Source: an uncultured bacterium (lineage in GTDB: Bacteria; Cloacimonadota; Cloacimonadia; Cloacimonadales; Cloacimonadaceae). Taken from it: 64,000 nt of DNA. Positions within the stretch are counted from its first letter, which is position 1. Every line of letters starts with the position of its first letter. The notes beneath the pieces are model-generated. The model was given only the letters and a program-made list of their open reading frames with translations, ran no database searches and was not told the DNA's origin. The DNA lies in assembly GCA_938009275.1 (NCBI GenBank), contig CALLHY010000057.1, positions 1 to 64,000 on the forward strand. The letters run 5' to 3'. This document shows, piece after piece, positions 1 through 8,400 of the stretch. A program made the translations under genes and the position numbers.

Positions 1-2
1 GT

Positions 3-209
3 CATCCTGACGTTTTGGTTTTACTGGATTCCCGACTACTCGGGAACGACAGGGGTGTGGTAGAAACGCCATCCTGACGTTTTGCTTTTACTGGATTCCA
101 GCCTGCGCTGGAACGACAGGGGGTGGAGCTGGTAGGTAGGAGTGGTTGATGAGATTTGTCTGGACTTTGATGTTTTTACTGGATTCCCGATTTCTCGGGA
201 ACTACAGGG
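3..209. repeat. Three copies of a short hairpin repeat
   Basis: Related units lie at 3-55, 70-123 and about 167-209. Each has the frame TTTTACTGGATTCC, a small stem-loop, then GGAACGACAGG or a close variant. The stems are TTCCCGA/TCGGGAA at 29-46, TTCCAGC/GCTGGAA at 96-113 and TTCCCGA/TCGGGAA at 184-201. The middle copy changes both sides of the stem together, so pairing is kept. They resemble the dispersed intergenic hairpins (REP-like) found in many genomes. Function unknown. Confidence 0.75.
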
Positions 210-238
210 TGGGGATGGGGAATAATCTGTTTACAAAG

Positions 239-275
239 AAACACCCCCGCAGAGCACTTAGCCAAGCGGGGGTAA
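239..275 (-). terminator. Rho-independent terminator of the decayed gene
   Basis: On the minus strand ACCCCCGC pairs with GCGGGGGT around a 15-base loop, followed by GTTTCTTT. It sits directly after the stop codon at 279-281, so it probably ended the transcript of the now broken gene. Confidence 0.6.
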
Positions 276-278
276 GCT

Positions 279-587
279 TCAAACAGCTTTATTTGTTCCT
301 GGAGTTGCTTTGCTATGGATGGGTTCCTCGCTCCAATAGCATTTTACGCCAATCACCACATGTTGTTTCAGGAACTGAACCAGTTCGGGGTGTCGGGGTT
401 CAATTGCCTTATACAGGGCTTGCACTCTGCGGTAGATAAGCAGGTATAGTTCACGGTCAAGATTGTTTACATAGCGTAAACGTTTATGACTGGTGATGCT
501 GCTTTTCAGGTAATCGGCAAGGGTGGCAAGCTCAGTTTCACAACCCTCGATGCGGGCAAGATCATTATTATGTCCAGCTCCACGATG
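279..587 (-). pseudogene. Decayed hypothetical gene, 3' part only
   Basis: The minus strand is open for 102 codons up to a TGA at 279-281, but no ATG opens it and a TAA at 588-590 blocks it upstream. The predicted peptide looks like real protein: charged and leucine-rich with helical character (for example ELYLLIYRRVQALYKAIEP and HPELVQFLKQHVVIGVKCYW). A good terminator follows. I read it as the C-terminal remnant of a lost gene. I do not recognise the family. Confidence 0.5.
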
Positions 588-1013
588 TTATACAAATTGC
601 TAAGCTGTTAGGCACAAATCGGCATGCTAAAGGCAAACCCAGCGGAAGCCCCACCATTGGCGATGTAACCCTGTAAGGCATCAGCGTGGCAACCGCACCC
701 AAACCTCTAAATAACATCGCCCTGTAAACTAACTAATTAGCAATATTCAATCGTAGCATGGTGATTAAACCGCCATGCTGCGATTGCTTTATTGCACGTG
801 GTTATGTTTTACTAATGGTAACATGCAATAAAAGCCTTGCTAAATAGTATCCTTTACAATGAACCGGAATGGAAAATACGCCGTAACGGAGGTTTCCAAA
901 GCTCCGATCTGATATAATAATTTTACTTAGTAGCATTGGAATGCTACTTTACGACGAAATTTAATGGCATTGGTAAGCACTTTACACATAAGGTCTTAGA
1001 CTGATTATTCTTT
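588..1013. other. Intergenic stretch without a gene
   Basis: No convincing coding region. There are two small stem-loops: AGCATGG/CCATGCT at about 755-779 and GTAGCATT/GGAATGCTAC at about 931-949. Short plus-strand reading frames near 610-730 are interrupted by stops and may be further debris of the decayed locus. Confidence 0.4.
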
Positions 1014-1088
1014 AGGCTTCCCTGCTGCTTCCTTGCTGCTATCCTGTATCGAATACAGGATAGCAGCAAGGAAGCAGCAGGGAAGCCT
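1014..1088. repeat. Family-1 palindromic repeat, copy 1 (perfect)
   Basis: A perfect 36-base inverted repeat with a 3-base loop (CGA). Left arm 1014-1049 begins AGGCTTCCCTGCTGCTTCC; right arm 1053-1088 ends GGAAGCAGCAGGGAAGCCT. Related copies lie at 16089, 45079 and 59975. The flanks of the four copies differ, so the unit is the roughly 72-base hairpin itself. Confidence 0.9.
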
Positions 1089-1435
1089 CTTATAAAGCAT
1101 TATAAACATAGGAGATGAGAAATAGCTGCTTACATATCTGGAGTCCATGCCATCGCTAAAATAGCAATATGAATGAAAGATACCAGGTGACATCGACTCC
1201 AGACTTAGCTTTACCCCCACCAGCACACCAGCACTGGCTTTCGCTCCCCTCTTCCGCTAAATCAAATTGCTGGCGAGTATAAAACGGGGGGGTGAATGAT
1301 ACTTTGGCATTGACAATATAGGGCTGATAAGAGATTTGGTATATTGGCGTGGTGCTGTGTTTACCGGCGAGGAATTGCTTAACATGCGGCATCGGGTAAA
1401 CCAAAACTTAATATACTGTAATTTATGGAGATAAT
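1089..1435. other. Intergenic stretch upstream of proS
   Basis: No gene seen. It holds a TTGACA at 1310-1315 and a TATATT at 1340-1345, but the 24-base spacer is too long for a normal promoter. A segment at about 1194-1240 shares the 17-base word CTAAGTCTGGAGTCGAT (minus strand) with 23924-23945 and a GTGCTGGTGTGCTGG word with about 28177. These are probably traces of another low-copy repeat. Confidence 0.4.
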
Positions 1436-2959
1436 GTGAGTAAGAACAAGCAGACGGCGATAGTGCCGATTAGAGAGAATAACTATGCTGAATGGTATCA
1501 ACAAGTGATAAAAGCCGCAGATTTGGCAGAGAATAGCGATGTGCGTGGTTGCATGGTAATAAAGCCATGGGGCTATGCAATATGGGAAAATATTCAACGC
1601 TCATTAGACGTGATGTTTCGCGAAACTGGTCATAGAAATGCTTACTTTCCCATCTTTATTCCCAAAAGCTATTTCGAAAAAGAAGCCGAGCACGTGGAAG
1701 GCTTTGCCAAAGAATGTGCGATTGTTACTCACAGCAGGCTTGAAAACGACGGCAAGGGCGGACTGAAAGTAGCCGGTGAGCTTACCGAACCCTATATTGT
1801 TCGTCCCACCAGTGAAACAATAATCGGTGCATCATTTGCCAAATGGGTGTCGTCTTATCGGGACTTGCCTTTGCTGATAAACCAATGGGCTAATATAGTC
1901 AGATGGGAAATGCGTACCCGATTATTCCTAAGAACAGCCGAATTCCTTTGGCAGGAAGGGCATACAGTTCACGAAACAGAAGCGGAAGCCATGGAAGAAA
2001 CCAAGAAGATGCTGGAAGTTTATGCCACCTTTGCCAAAGACTTCCTTGCCATACCCGTTATTCAGGGTGAGAAAACAGAATCGGAGAAGTTTCCCGGTGC
2101 AGTTACCACTTTTTGCATAGAAGCCATGATGCAGGATAAAAAGGCACTTCAAGCCGGAACTTCACACTTTTTGGGGCAGAACTTTGCCAAGTCTTCCGGC
2201 ATTAGATACCAAAGCCGAAGCGGTGATTTTGAGTTTGCCTGGACAACCTCATGGGGAGTATCCACCAGATTGATCGGTGCCTTAATAATGGCGCACAGCG
2301 ATGATAATGGACTGGTGCTGCCGCCTAAGATTGCACCTTCACATGTAGTGATTATTCCCATTTATAGAAGCGAAGAAGAACACGAACAGGTTATGGGCTT
2401 TGCCAAGGATTTGGAAGCAAGTTTAAAACAGCTTAGCTTTGACGGGGTAAAGATTTATACAGAGCTGGACGACCGGGATTTAACCTCCAGTGAACGCAAC
2501 TGGTATTGGATAAAAAAGGGTATTCCCTTACGCATCGAGATTGGCCCCAGAGACATTGCTCAAAACACTGTGATGGTAGCCAGAAGGGATTTGGAACCCC
2601 GGGATAAGGAGTCTGTAGAGCTTAGTAACTTAGCAGATTACATTGTAAACACACTGCCCAGGATGCAGGAGGCTTACTATCAGCGGGCAATGGACTTCCG
2701 GCAGGCTAATACCATCGATATAGACACTAAGGATGACTTTTATAAATACTTTACTCCTAAGAATTCGGGTCAGCCCGAGATTCACGGAGGTTTTGCGAAT
2801 TCGCATTGGTGTGGAAGCAGTGAGTGCGAAGAGGCTATAAAGAACGACCTGAGAGTAAGCATCCGCTGCATACCTTTTGATGCGAAAGAAGAAGCGGGTA
2901 CATGTATATATTGCGGAAAGCCATCCAACAAAAGAGTGATATTCGCCAAAGCCTATTAA
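1436..2959 (+). CDS. proS: Prolyl-tRNA synthetase, archaeal/eukaryotic type
   Basis: Charges tRNA-Pro with proline in the cytoplasm. The 507 residues show the class II motif 2 region around VRWEMRTRLFLRTAEFLWQEGHT and the motif 3 region near WGVSTRLIGALIMAHSDD. There is no editing insertion between motifs 2 and 3, and the C-terminal domain has paired cysteines (CGSSEC and CIYCGK). That layout and length fit the type 3 (archaeal/eukaryotic-like) enzyme, not the 570-residue bacterial type. Translation starts at GTG 1436 behind a GGAG. cinA follows after 3 bases, so proS, cinA and purD are probably co-transcribed. Confidence 0.97.
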   Translation: MSKNKQTAIVPIRENNYAEWYQQVIKAADLAENSDVRGCMVIKPWGYAIWENIQRSLDVMFRETGHRNAYFPIFIPKSYFEKEAEHVEGFAKECAIVTHSRLENDGKGGLKVAGELTEPYIVRPTSETIIGASFAKWVSSYRDLPLLINQWANIVRWEMRTRLFLRTAEFLWQEGHTVHETEAEAMEETKKMLEVYATFAKDFLAIPVIQGEKTESEKFPGAVTTFCIEAMMQDKKALQAGTSHFLGQNFAKSSGIRYQSRSGDFEFAWTTSWGVSTRLIGALIMAHSDDNGLVLPPKIAPSHVVIIPIYRSEEEHEQVMGFAKDLEASLKQLSFDGVKIYTELDDRDLTSSERNWYWIKKGIPLRIEIGPRDIAQNTVMVARRDLEPRDKESVELSNLADYIVNTLPRMQEAYYQRAMDFRQANTIDIDTKDDFYKYFTPKNSGQPEIHGGFANSHWCGSSECEEAIKNDLRVSIRCIPFDAKEEAGTCIYCGKPSNKRVIFAKAY

Positions 2960-2962
2960 TTT

Positions 2963-4189
2963 ATGAACGCAGCGATTATTAACATCGGGAATGAGCTCCT
3001 GCTGGGGAAGACTCTTAACACAAATATGATGTTTCTGGGTTCTAAGTTAGCCCAGCTTGGGATACCGGTGGAGTATGCCGTAACCATTCAAGACAGTCCG
3101 GAGGCAATTCAACAAGCCTTGGCAGCTACCTGGGAAAAGTATAGCATTGTTATCAGTACCGGAGGCTTGGGTCCTACAGACGACGACTTATCCAAAGCCA
3201 GTATTGCACGCTTCTTTGGCAAGGAACTGCGTTTTGACGAAGAGGTGTGGAACCATGTGCAGGCTTTGTTCTCGCGTAGAAACAAGGCTATACCTGATTT
3301 AAATCGTGGTCAGGCGATGGTTCCAGATGGCTTTGAGGCATTGAAGAACGATTTGGGAACTGCTCCTGGGCTGCATTTCACTGTGGCAAACAAGCATTTC
3401 TTTGCTCTTCAGGGTGTTCCCTCTGAGATGAAGCACATCTTTGAAGAGCATATCACAGGCATTATTGCAGAATCATTTTCACAAATCAAGCCAATCCATG
3501 TAAGAACTATTCATACTCATGGTATTTCGGAATCCGGTTTGGCGGAATTGTACCCTGTTAAAAGCCTTCCAAAAAATGTCTCTGTTGCGTGGCTTCCACA
3601 AACTGGCAGAGTAGATATACGCTTTTATGGCAGTGACAGAAATGGCGTGGAAGAAGCTGTTATACAAGCAGAAAGGGTTATTGGTAATCTTGTATGGGCT
3701 TATGATGATATCAGCCCGGCTGCTGTGTTGCTAAAGCTATTAGAAGAAAGAGCTTACACTATCTCATTGGCAGAGTCTTGCACAGGTGGACTGGTGCAGA
3801 AGATGCTTAGCGATATCCCTGGAGCATCGAAATGCTTCGTGGGCGGAGTGGTAACATACTCTAACGACATGAAACATAAAGTATTAGGCGTTAGCGATGA
3901 GACATTGGAGACCTTTGGAGCAGTTAGTGAGGCCTGTGTGTTAGCCATGGCGAGAGGAATAAAAGATTTGACAAATTCTAATGTAGCAGTATCAGTGTCC
4001 GGGATCGCCGGGCCTGATGGAGGTACTACTGAGAAACCGGTGGGCTTTGTTTATTTCGGCTACCAAATTGGCAATAAGTTTTGGTCTTCACAGCAAATCT
4101 TTAATGGTGATAGGGATTCCATCCGTTATAAAGCATCGGAATTTGCTATTCTGGAACTAATAAGAGAACTGCAAGGAAGGAAGAATTGA
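2963..4189 (+). CDS. cinA: CinA-family protein (nicotinamide-nucleotide amidase type)
   Basis: The 408 residues combine an N-terminal MoCF-biosynthesis-like domain (GNELLLGKTLNTN, ISTGGLGPTDDDLSKA) with a C-terminal CinA domain (SLAESCTGGLVQKMLSDIPG, SVSGIAGPDGGTTEKPVG). Proteins of this two-domain type hydrolyse NMN or ADP-ribose in pyridine-nucleotide recycling. The older name, competence-damage protein, refers to co-regulation with recA in other bacteria. It begins 3 bases after proS, and its stop codon overlaps the purD start. Length is normal for the family. Confidence 0.95.
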   Translation: MNAAIINIGNELLLGKTLNTNMMFLGSKLAQLGIPVEYAVTIQDSPEAIQQALAATWEKYSIVISTGGLGPTDDDLSKASIARFFGKELRFDEEVWNHVQALFSRRNKAIPDLNRGQAMVPDGFEALKNDLGTAPGLHFTVANKHFFALQGVPSEMKHIFEEHITGIIAESFSQIKPIHVRTIHTHGISESGLAELYPVKSLPKNVSVAWLPQTGRVDIRFYGSDRNGVEEAVIQAERVIGNLVWAYDDISPAAVLLKLLEERAYTISLAESCTGGLVQKMLSDIPGASKCFVGGVVTYSNDMKHKVLGVSDETLETFGAVSEACVLAMARGIKDLTNSNVAVSVSGIAGPDGGTTEKPVGFVYFGYQIGNKFWSSQQIFNGDRDSIRYKASEFAILELIRELQGRKN

Positions 4190-5442
4190 ATATACTTATT
4201 GTAGGCAGTGGTGGTCGAGAACACGCGGTAGCTAAAAGCTTTGCCCGCAGTTCAAAGGTGAAGCGCATAATCGTTTGTCCCGGTAATGCTGGCATAGCCA
4301 AACAATATGAATGCGTATCATTATCAGACCATTTATCCATACTGCAATTCTGCCATGCAGAAGATGTTCACATGGTTTTTATCGGCCCCGAACAAGCCAT
4401 TGCAGAAGGATTGTCGGACTATTTAGCTAAGTCTGGCATCGCGGTTGTTGCCCCAAGTAAACAAGCTGCCCAATTAGAATGCAGTAAGATGTTTGCAAAG
4501 GATTTGATGATTCGGGCAGGCATTCCCACTGCAAAATACATTAAAGCGTTCAGTAAGGAAGAGGCACTAAAGGCTGTTTCGCATTTCTCATATCCGGTAG
4601 TTATTAAAGCCGATGGTTTGGCTGCTGGAAAGGGAGTATGTGTGGCTCAGGATAGTTGCGAAGCTGCTACGGCTATAGATATGCTGTTTGCACATAACGA
4701 TGGTAATGAATCAAGTAATGCTTCAGGAGCAGTGATAGAGGAATTTTTGAGCGGATGGGAAGTATCCCTATTTGCGTTTTGCGATGGCGAAGGCTATCAG
4801 ACTAGCTTGTTTGCCCAGGATCATAAACAGATTTTTGACCATGATTTGGGGCCGAATACTGGGGGGATGGGCGCAGTGTGCCCAGTTCCCAAAGCAGAGA
4901 AGTATCGTAGAGAAATTGAAGCTACCATAATCAGCCCAATATTGCAGGCTATGAGAGAGAACGGAACTCCATATATGGGGATTCTATACTGCGGATTAAT
5001 GATCACCAAAGATGGCCCCAAGGTAATTGAATTTAATTGCCGTTTAGGCGATCCTGAGGCAGAAGTGCTCTTGCCTCTGATCGAGACGGACTTTGTGGAG
5101 ATTTGTTCTGCTATGATCAGTGGAAACATACTAGAATTGGATTTGAGGTTTTCCACCAACACAGCAGTGGGCGTGGTTATGGCTTCGAAAGGGTATCCGG
5201 GTAAGTATGAGAAGGGATACCCAATATCTATCCGGCGAACAAACACCGAAGGGATATATTTCTCGGGCGTGGCGGAGAATGAGTCAGGTCTTGTTTCCGC
5301 TGGTGGCCGGGTTATGTGTATAGTTGGGGTGGGTAATGATCTCACATCCGCCCGTGTGAACGCTTATGCAAACATTAGTGATATCCATTTCGAAAATGCT
5401 TATTACCGAACGGATATCGGGTTGCGTAGTAACGACCTCTAA
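4186..5442 (+). CDS. purD: Phosphoribosylamine-glycine ligase
   Basis: Second step of purine synthesis: joins glycine to 5-phosphoribosylamine using ATP. The 418 residues carry the family N-terminus (ILIVGSGGREHAVA), the ATP-grasp domain (VVIKADGLAAGKGVCVA), GPNTGGMGAVCPVP, and EFNCRLGDPEAEVLLPL near the metal site. The start is a TTG at 4186 that overlaps the TGA of cinA (TTGA), behind an AAGGAAGG-type ribosome site, which indicates translational coupling. Length is usual for the family. Confidence 0.96.
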   Translation: MNILIVGSGGREHAVAKSFARSSKVKRIIVCPGNAGIAKQYECVSLSDHLSILQFCHAEDVHMVFIGPEQAIAEGLSDYLAKSGIAVVAPSKQAAQLECSKMFAKDLMIRAGIPTAKYIKAFSKEEALKAVSHFSYPVVIKADGLAAGKGVCVAQDSCEAATAIDMLFAHNDGNESSNASGAVIEEFLSGWEVSLFAFCDGEGYQTSLFAQDHKQIFDHDLGPNTGGMGAVCPVPKAEKYRREIEATIISPILQAMRENGTPYMGILYCGLMITKDGPKVIEFNCRLGDPEAEVLLPLIETDFVEICSAMISGNILELDLRFSTNTAVGVVMASKGYPGKYEKGYPISIRRTNTEGIYFSGVAENESGLVSAGGRVMCIVGVGNDLTSARVNAYANISDIHFENAYYRTDIGLRSNDL

Positions 5443-5461
5443 ATATTGGAGATATAGATTT

Positions 5462-8400
5462 ATGCGTTATAACCTAATTCTACTGATAATGCTGTTACCT
5501 TTATTGGCTGTAGCAACGCCAATAAAGATGGTTCAAGAAAATCAAGATGTGCTGCAATTGAAATTCAGTCTGCCAGCCTATAGCATTGAAGACACCATTA
5601 TAAAAGGTGCAAAGTGGCAAAAGATTGTATGTGAAGATGCCTCGGCAAGTGGGGAAGAGGGTTACCCGGAATTGATGGTGTTCTCCACAGCAGTAGCCGT
5701 ACCTGTAGATGGTGATTATAGCATAGTTGTGGAAACCAGCGAAAGCAGCACGCTGAGCAACATCAATTTACAGCCTGCAATAAGCATGAGTGTGGAGGGT
5801 GACGAGCCGGTTTATTCCCGTGTAGCAAATGTACGGGCGTATAACAATGATGAATTGTTTCCTGCTCAACTGGTTAGCAAAGGTGAACCTGCCTTCATCG
5901 GAAACAGAAAATTTGTACCTCTGCTAGTGTACCCCTTTCAGTATAGAGCAAAGAGCAAAATGCTGGTTGTGTATAGTGACATAAGCATTAGAGTTGTAAT
6001 CAACGGAACCAAAACAGCCACCAGAAACTGGCAGGAAAGAAGCAATCCATTAGATAGCGGGAGTAGCAACTTCTTTATCAATGAAGCTAGCTCAAAATCA
6101 TGGCGACTGGAAAAACAACGTGATGATAGCTATCAATCTCCCAAAAGCGGGATCACAGGAGTAAATGAGATTCAGATAATTGTAGATAGTGAAGGGATTT
6201 ATAAGATCAGCTATCAGTATCTTATGAGTCTGGTAACCTTGATGGCAGATTCACTTCAGATTAGCACAAGCTGGACACCTGCAAGTGTAGACCCTCGATA
6301 TCTGGAGCTCAGCGATGAGTATGGTCAGGTTCCGATACATTTCCATGGTGAAAACGATGGGAGATTTGACCCGGGAGACTACTTCGAGTTTTATGGGGAT
6401 CGTCATTATGGTGATGATGGCTATATGGACGACTACACGGCCGAGAATGTATATACACTGAAGTTGATTGACAGGTTTGGCGCAAGGCTGGTAGTGGAAA
6501 ATGGTGGCTTGGTAGTTTCCAGTGTTCCTCTAAGCTCAATTCCAGATTCATACGAAGAAACAGTACATTTTGAAAAACAGCTAGTTAGCGATAAGCTGGG
6601 TAATGGATGGAGTCAGTCTACCGATTTTTACCGGGAAGATATCTGGTTTTGGAAAAAGATAAATGCTCCTAATCTGGAGATCATACCAGTTGAACTTCAG
6701 TATCCAAAGGACTCGAACATCAGGACGGCATCGGCGAAGGTGTCTTTGATGGGTTTAACATATTATCCAGGTAATCTTGGGGCAAATCAGTATGATCACG
6801 ACGCTACGGTTAGGCTGAATTCCGCCATGATAAACACACATAGTTGGAGGAACCAATCGGAGAAGGTATTCAGCAATGCCAGTCCAATTCCTAACTCGTT
6901 TCTCAGGCATGGCACAAATAACTTTTACATAAGCTTGTCGGGCAATACAGTAATGACCGATAAGGAACAGATTATGCTGGATTATGCTCAGATAACCTAT
7001 TGGCGTGAGTATAAAACCGATACCGACTATATCAAATTCAGTAAGCCATCTACAACGAATAACAATCTGATGCAGTTTGCAGTAAGCGGATTTTCTAACC
7101 CCGATATCTCGGTTTACAAAATCGGCTCCAGTGTATTCAGTAATATGCAGATAGAGCCATTCAACATCAATGGCGGTGCTCCCTGGACGGTAACTTTACA
7201 AGATAGCGTTTACTCGAGTAGTGTGAAGTATATTGCATTAACAGAAGAACAAAAAAAAACACCTAAACTGGCTCGCCTGAACATCCCAAGTGATTTGAAA
7301 AATCCAAATAATACCGGTGAGGTATTGTTGTTAACCGTGGGAGAGTTCGTAGAGGCTGAGGGAACCAATCAGCTTAAAAACAACTGGATGGCAAAGGGCT
7401 ACACGGTTAAGGTTGTCGATGTCCAGGATATCTACGATGAGTTTAATGCCGGTATCGTAAGCGCGGAATCCATAAAGAGTTTCATCAGTTATGCCTACAA
7501 TAACTGGAGCGAACCACAGATTAGCCATATTGTTCTATTGGGCGAAGGAGTAGAAGATACCCGGGATGAAAGCCCTTCTAGAATCTATAACAAAGTTCCA
7601 GTAAAGAAGCTTTGGACATTTAAACACGGAGCAACGGCTAGCGACAACTGGTATGCGTGCGTGGTTGGTGATGATCCTTTACCTGATATGGCAATCTCAC
7701 GCATAAATGTATGGACAGAACAGCATATTTTGGATTATGCAGCTAAAGCTACCTTATATCACACAAATCCGCAAACCTCGAAATTGTGGAATGGCCATGT
7801 TACATTAACTGCTGGCGGTAAGATTACTGATCCAGATGACGTTTTTGCCCAGCAATCAGAGGTGATAAGGCGTAGGTCCATACCTTCTGATTTCAGAGTT
7901 AGCAGGGTATTCACTAATACTCAGACAGTTAGCTCTGACTACTTCGGTGGTGCATCACACCTTAAGGATGCCTTTAATAATGGCACAAAGTACCTGCAGT
8001 TCATGGGGCATGGCGGGGGACGAGTGTGGGCGGATTATAACCTGTTTGGTTTCAATGATGTGGCAACGCTAAACAACTCTGTGTATCCCATTGTGGTGTC
8101 ACTTGCCTGTTATGCTTCTGCATTTGATACCAATGGTATGTCATCAATCAGCGAAGCTTTTGTCTTGCTGCCAGGTAAGGGGGCTATTGGTTCAGCGGGT
8201 TTTTCTGGCCTGGGATACTTGATCCAGGACTTAGATTGGGGACTGGCTTATACAGACGCGTTGTTCAAGCGAGATTTTGAAACAGTTGGAGATGCCTGGG
8301 TATATACTTTAGCCAAATTCTATACCGTGACAACCTCTCGACAAGCACAATTTGCCATGACAAATGGAGCTGTGTATCTGGGTGATCCAGTAATCAGCTT

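Noticed and set aside
146..439. Plus-strand open frame of 97 codons
   Set aside because: It lies across the hairpin repeats and antisense to the better-looking minus-strand remnant at 279-587; no ribosome site and no protein-like pattern.
1310..1345. Possible proS promoter TTGACA ... TATATT
   Set aside because: The spacer is 24 bases, outside the workable range, and no better pair was seen.
4821..5345. Minus-strand frame of 174 codons inside purD
   Set aside because: Antisense to a strongly conserved gene; no ribosome site and low-quality composition.
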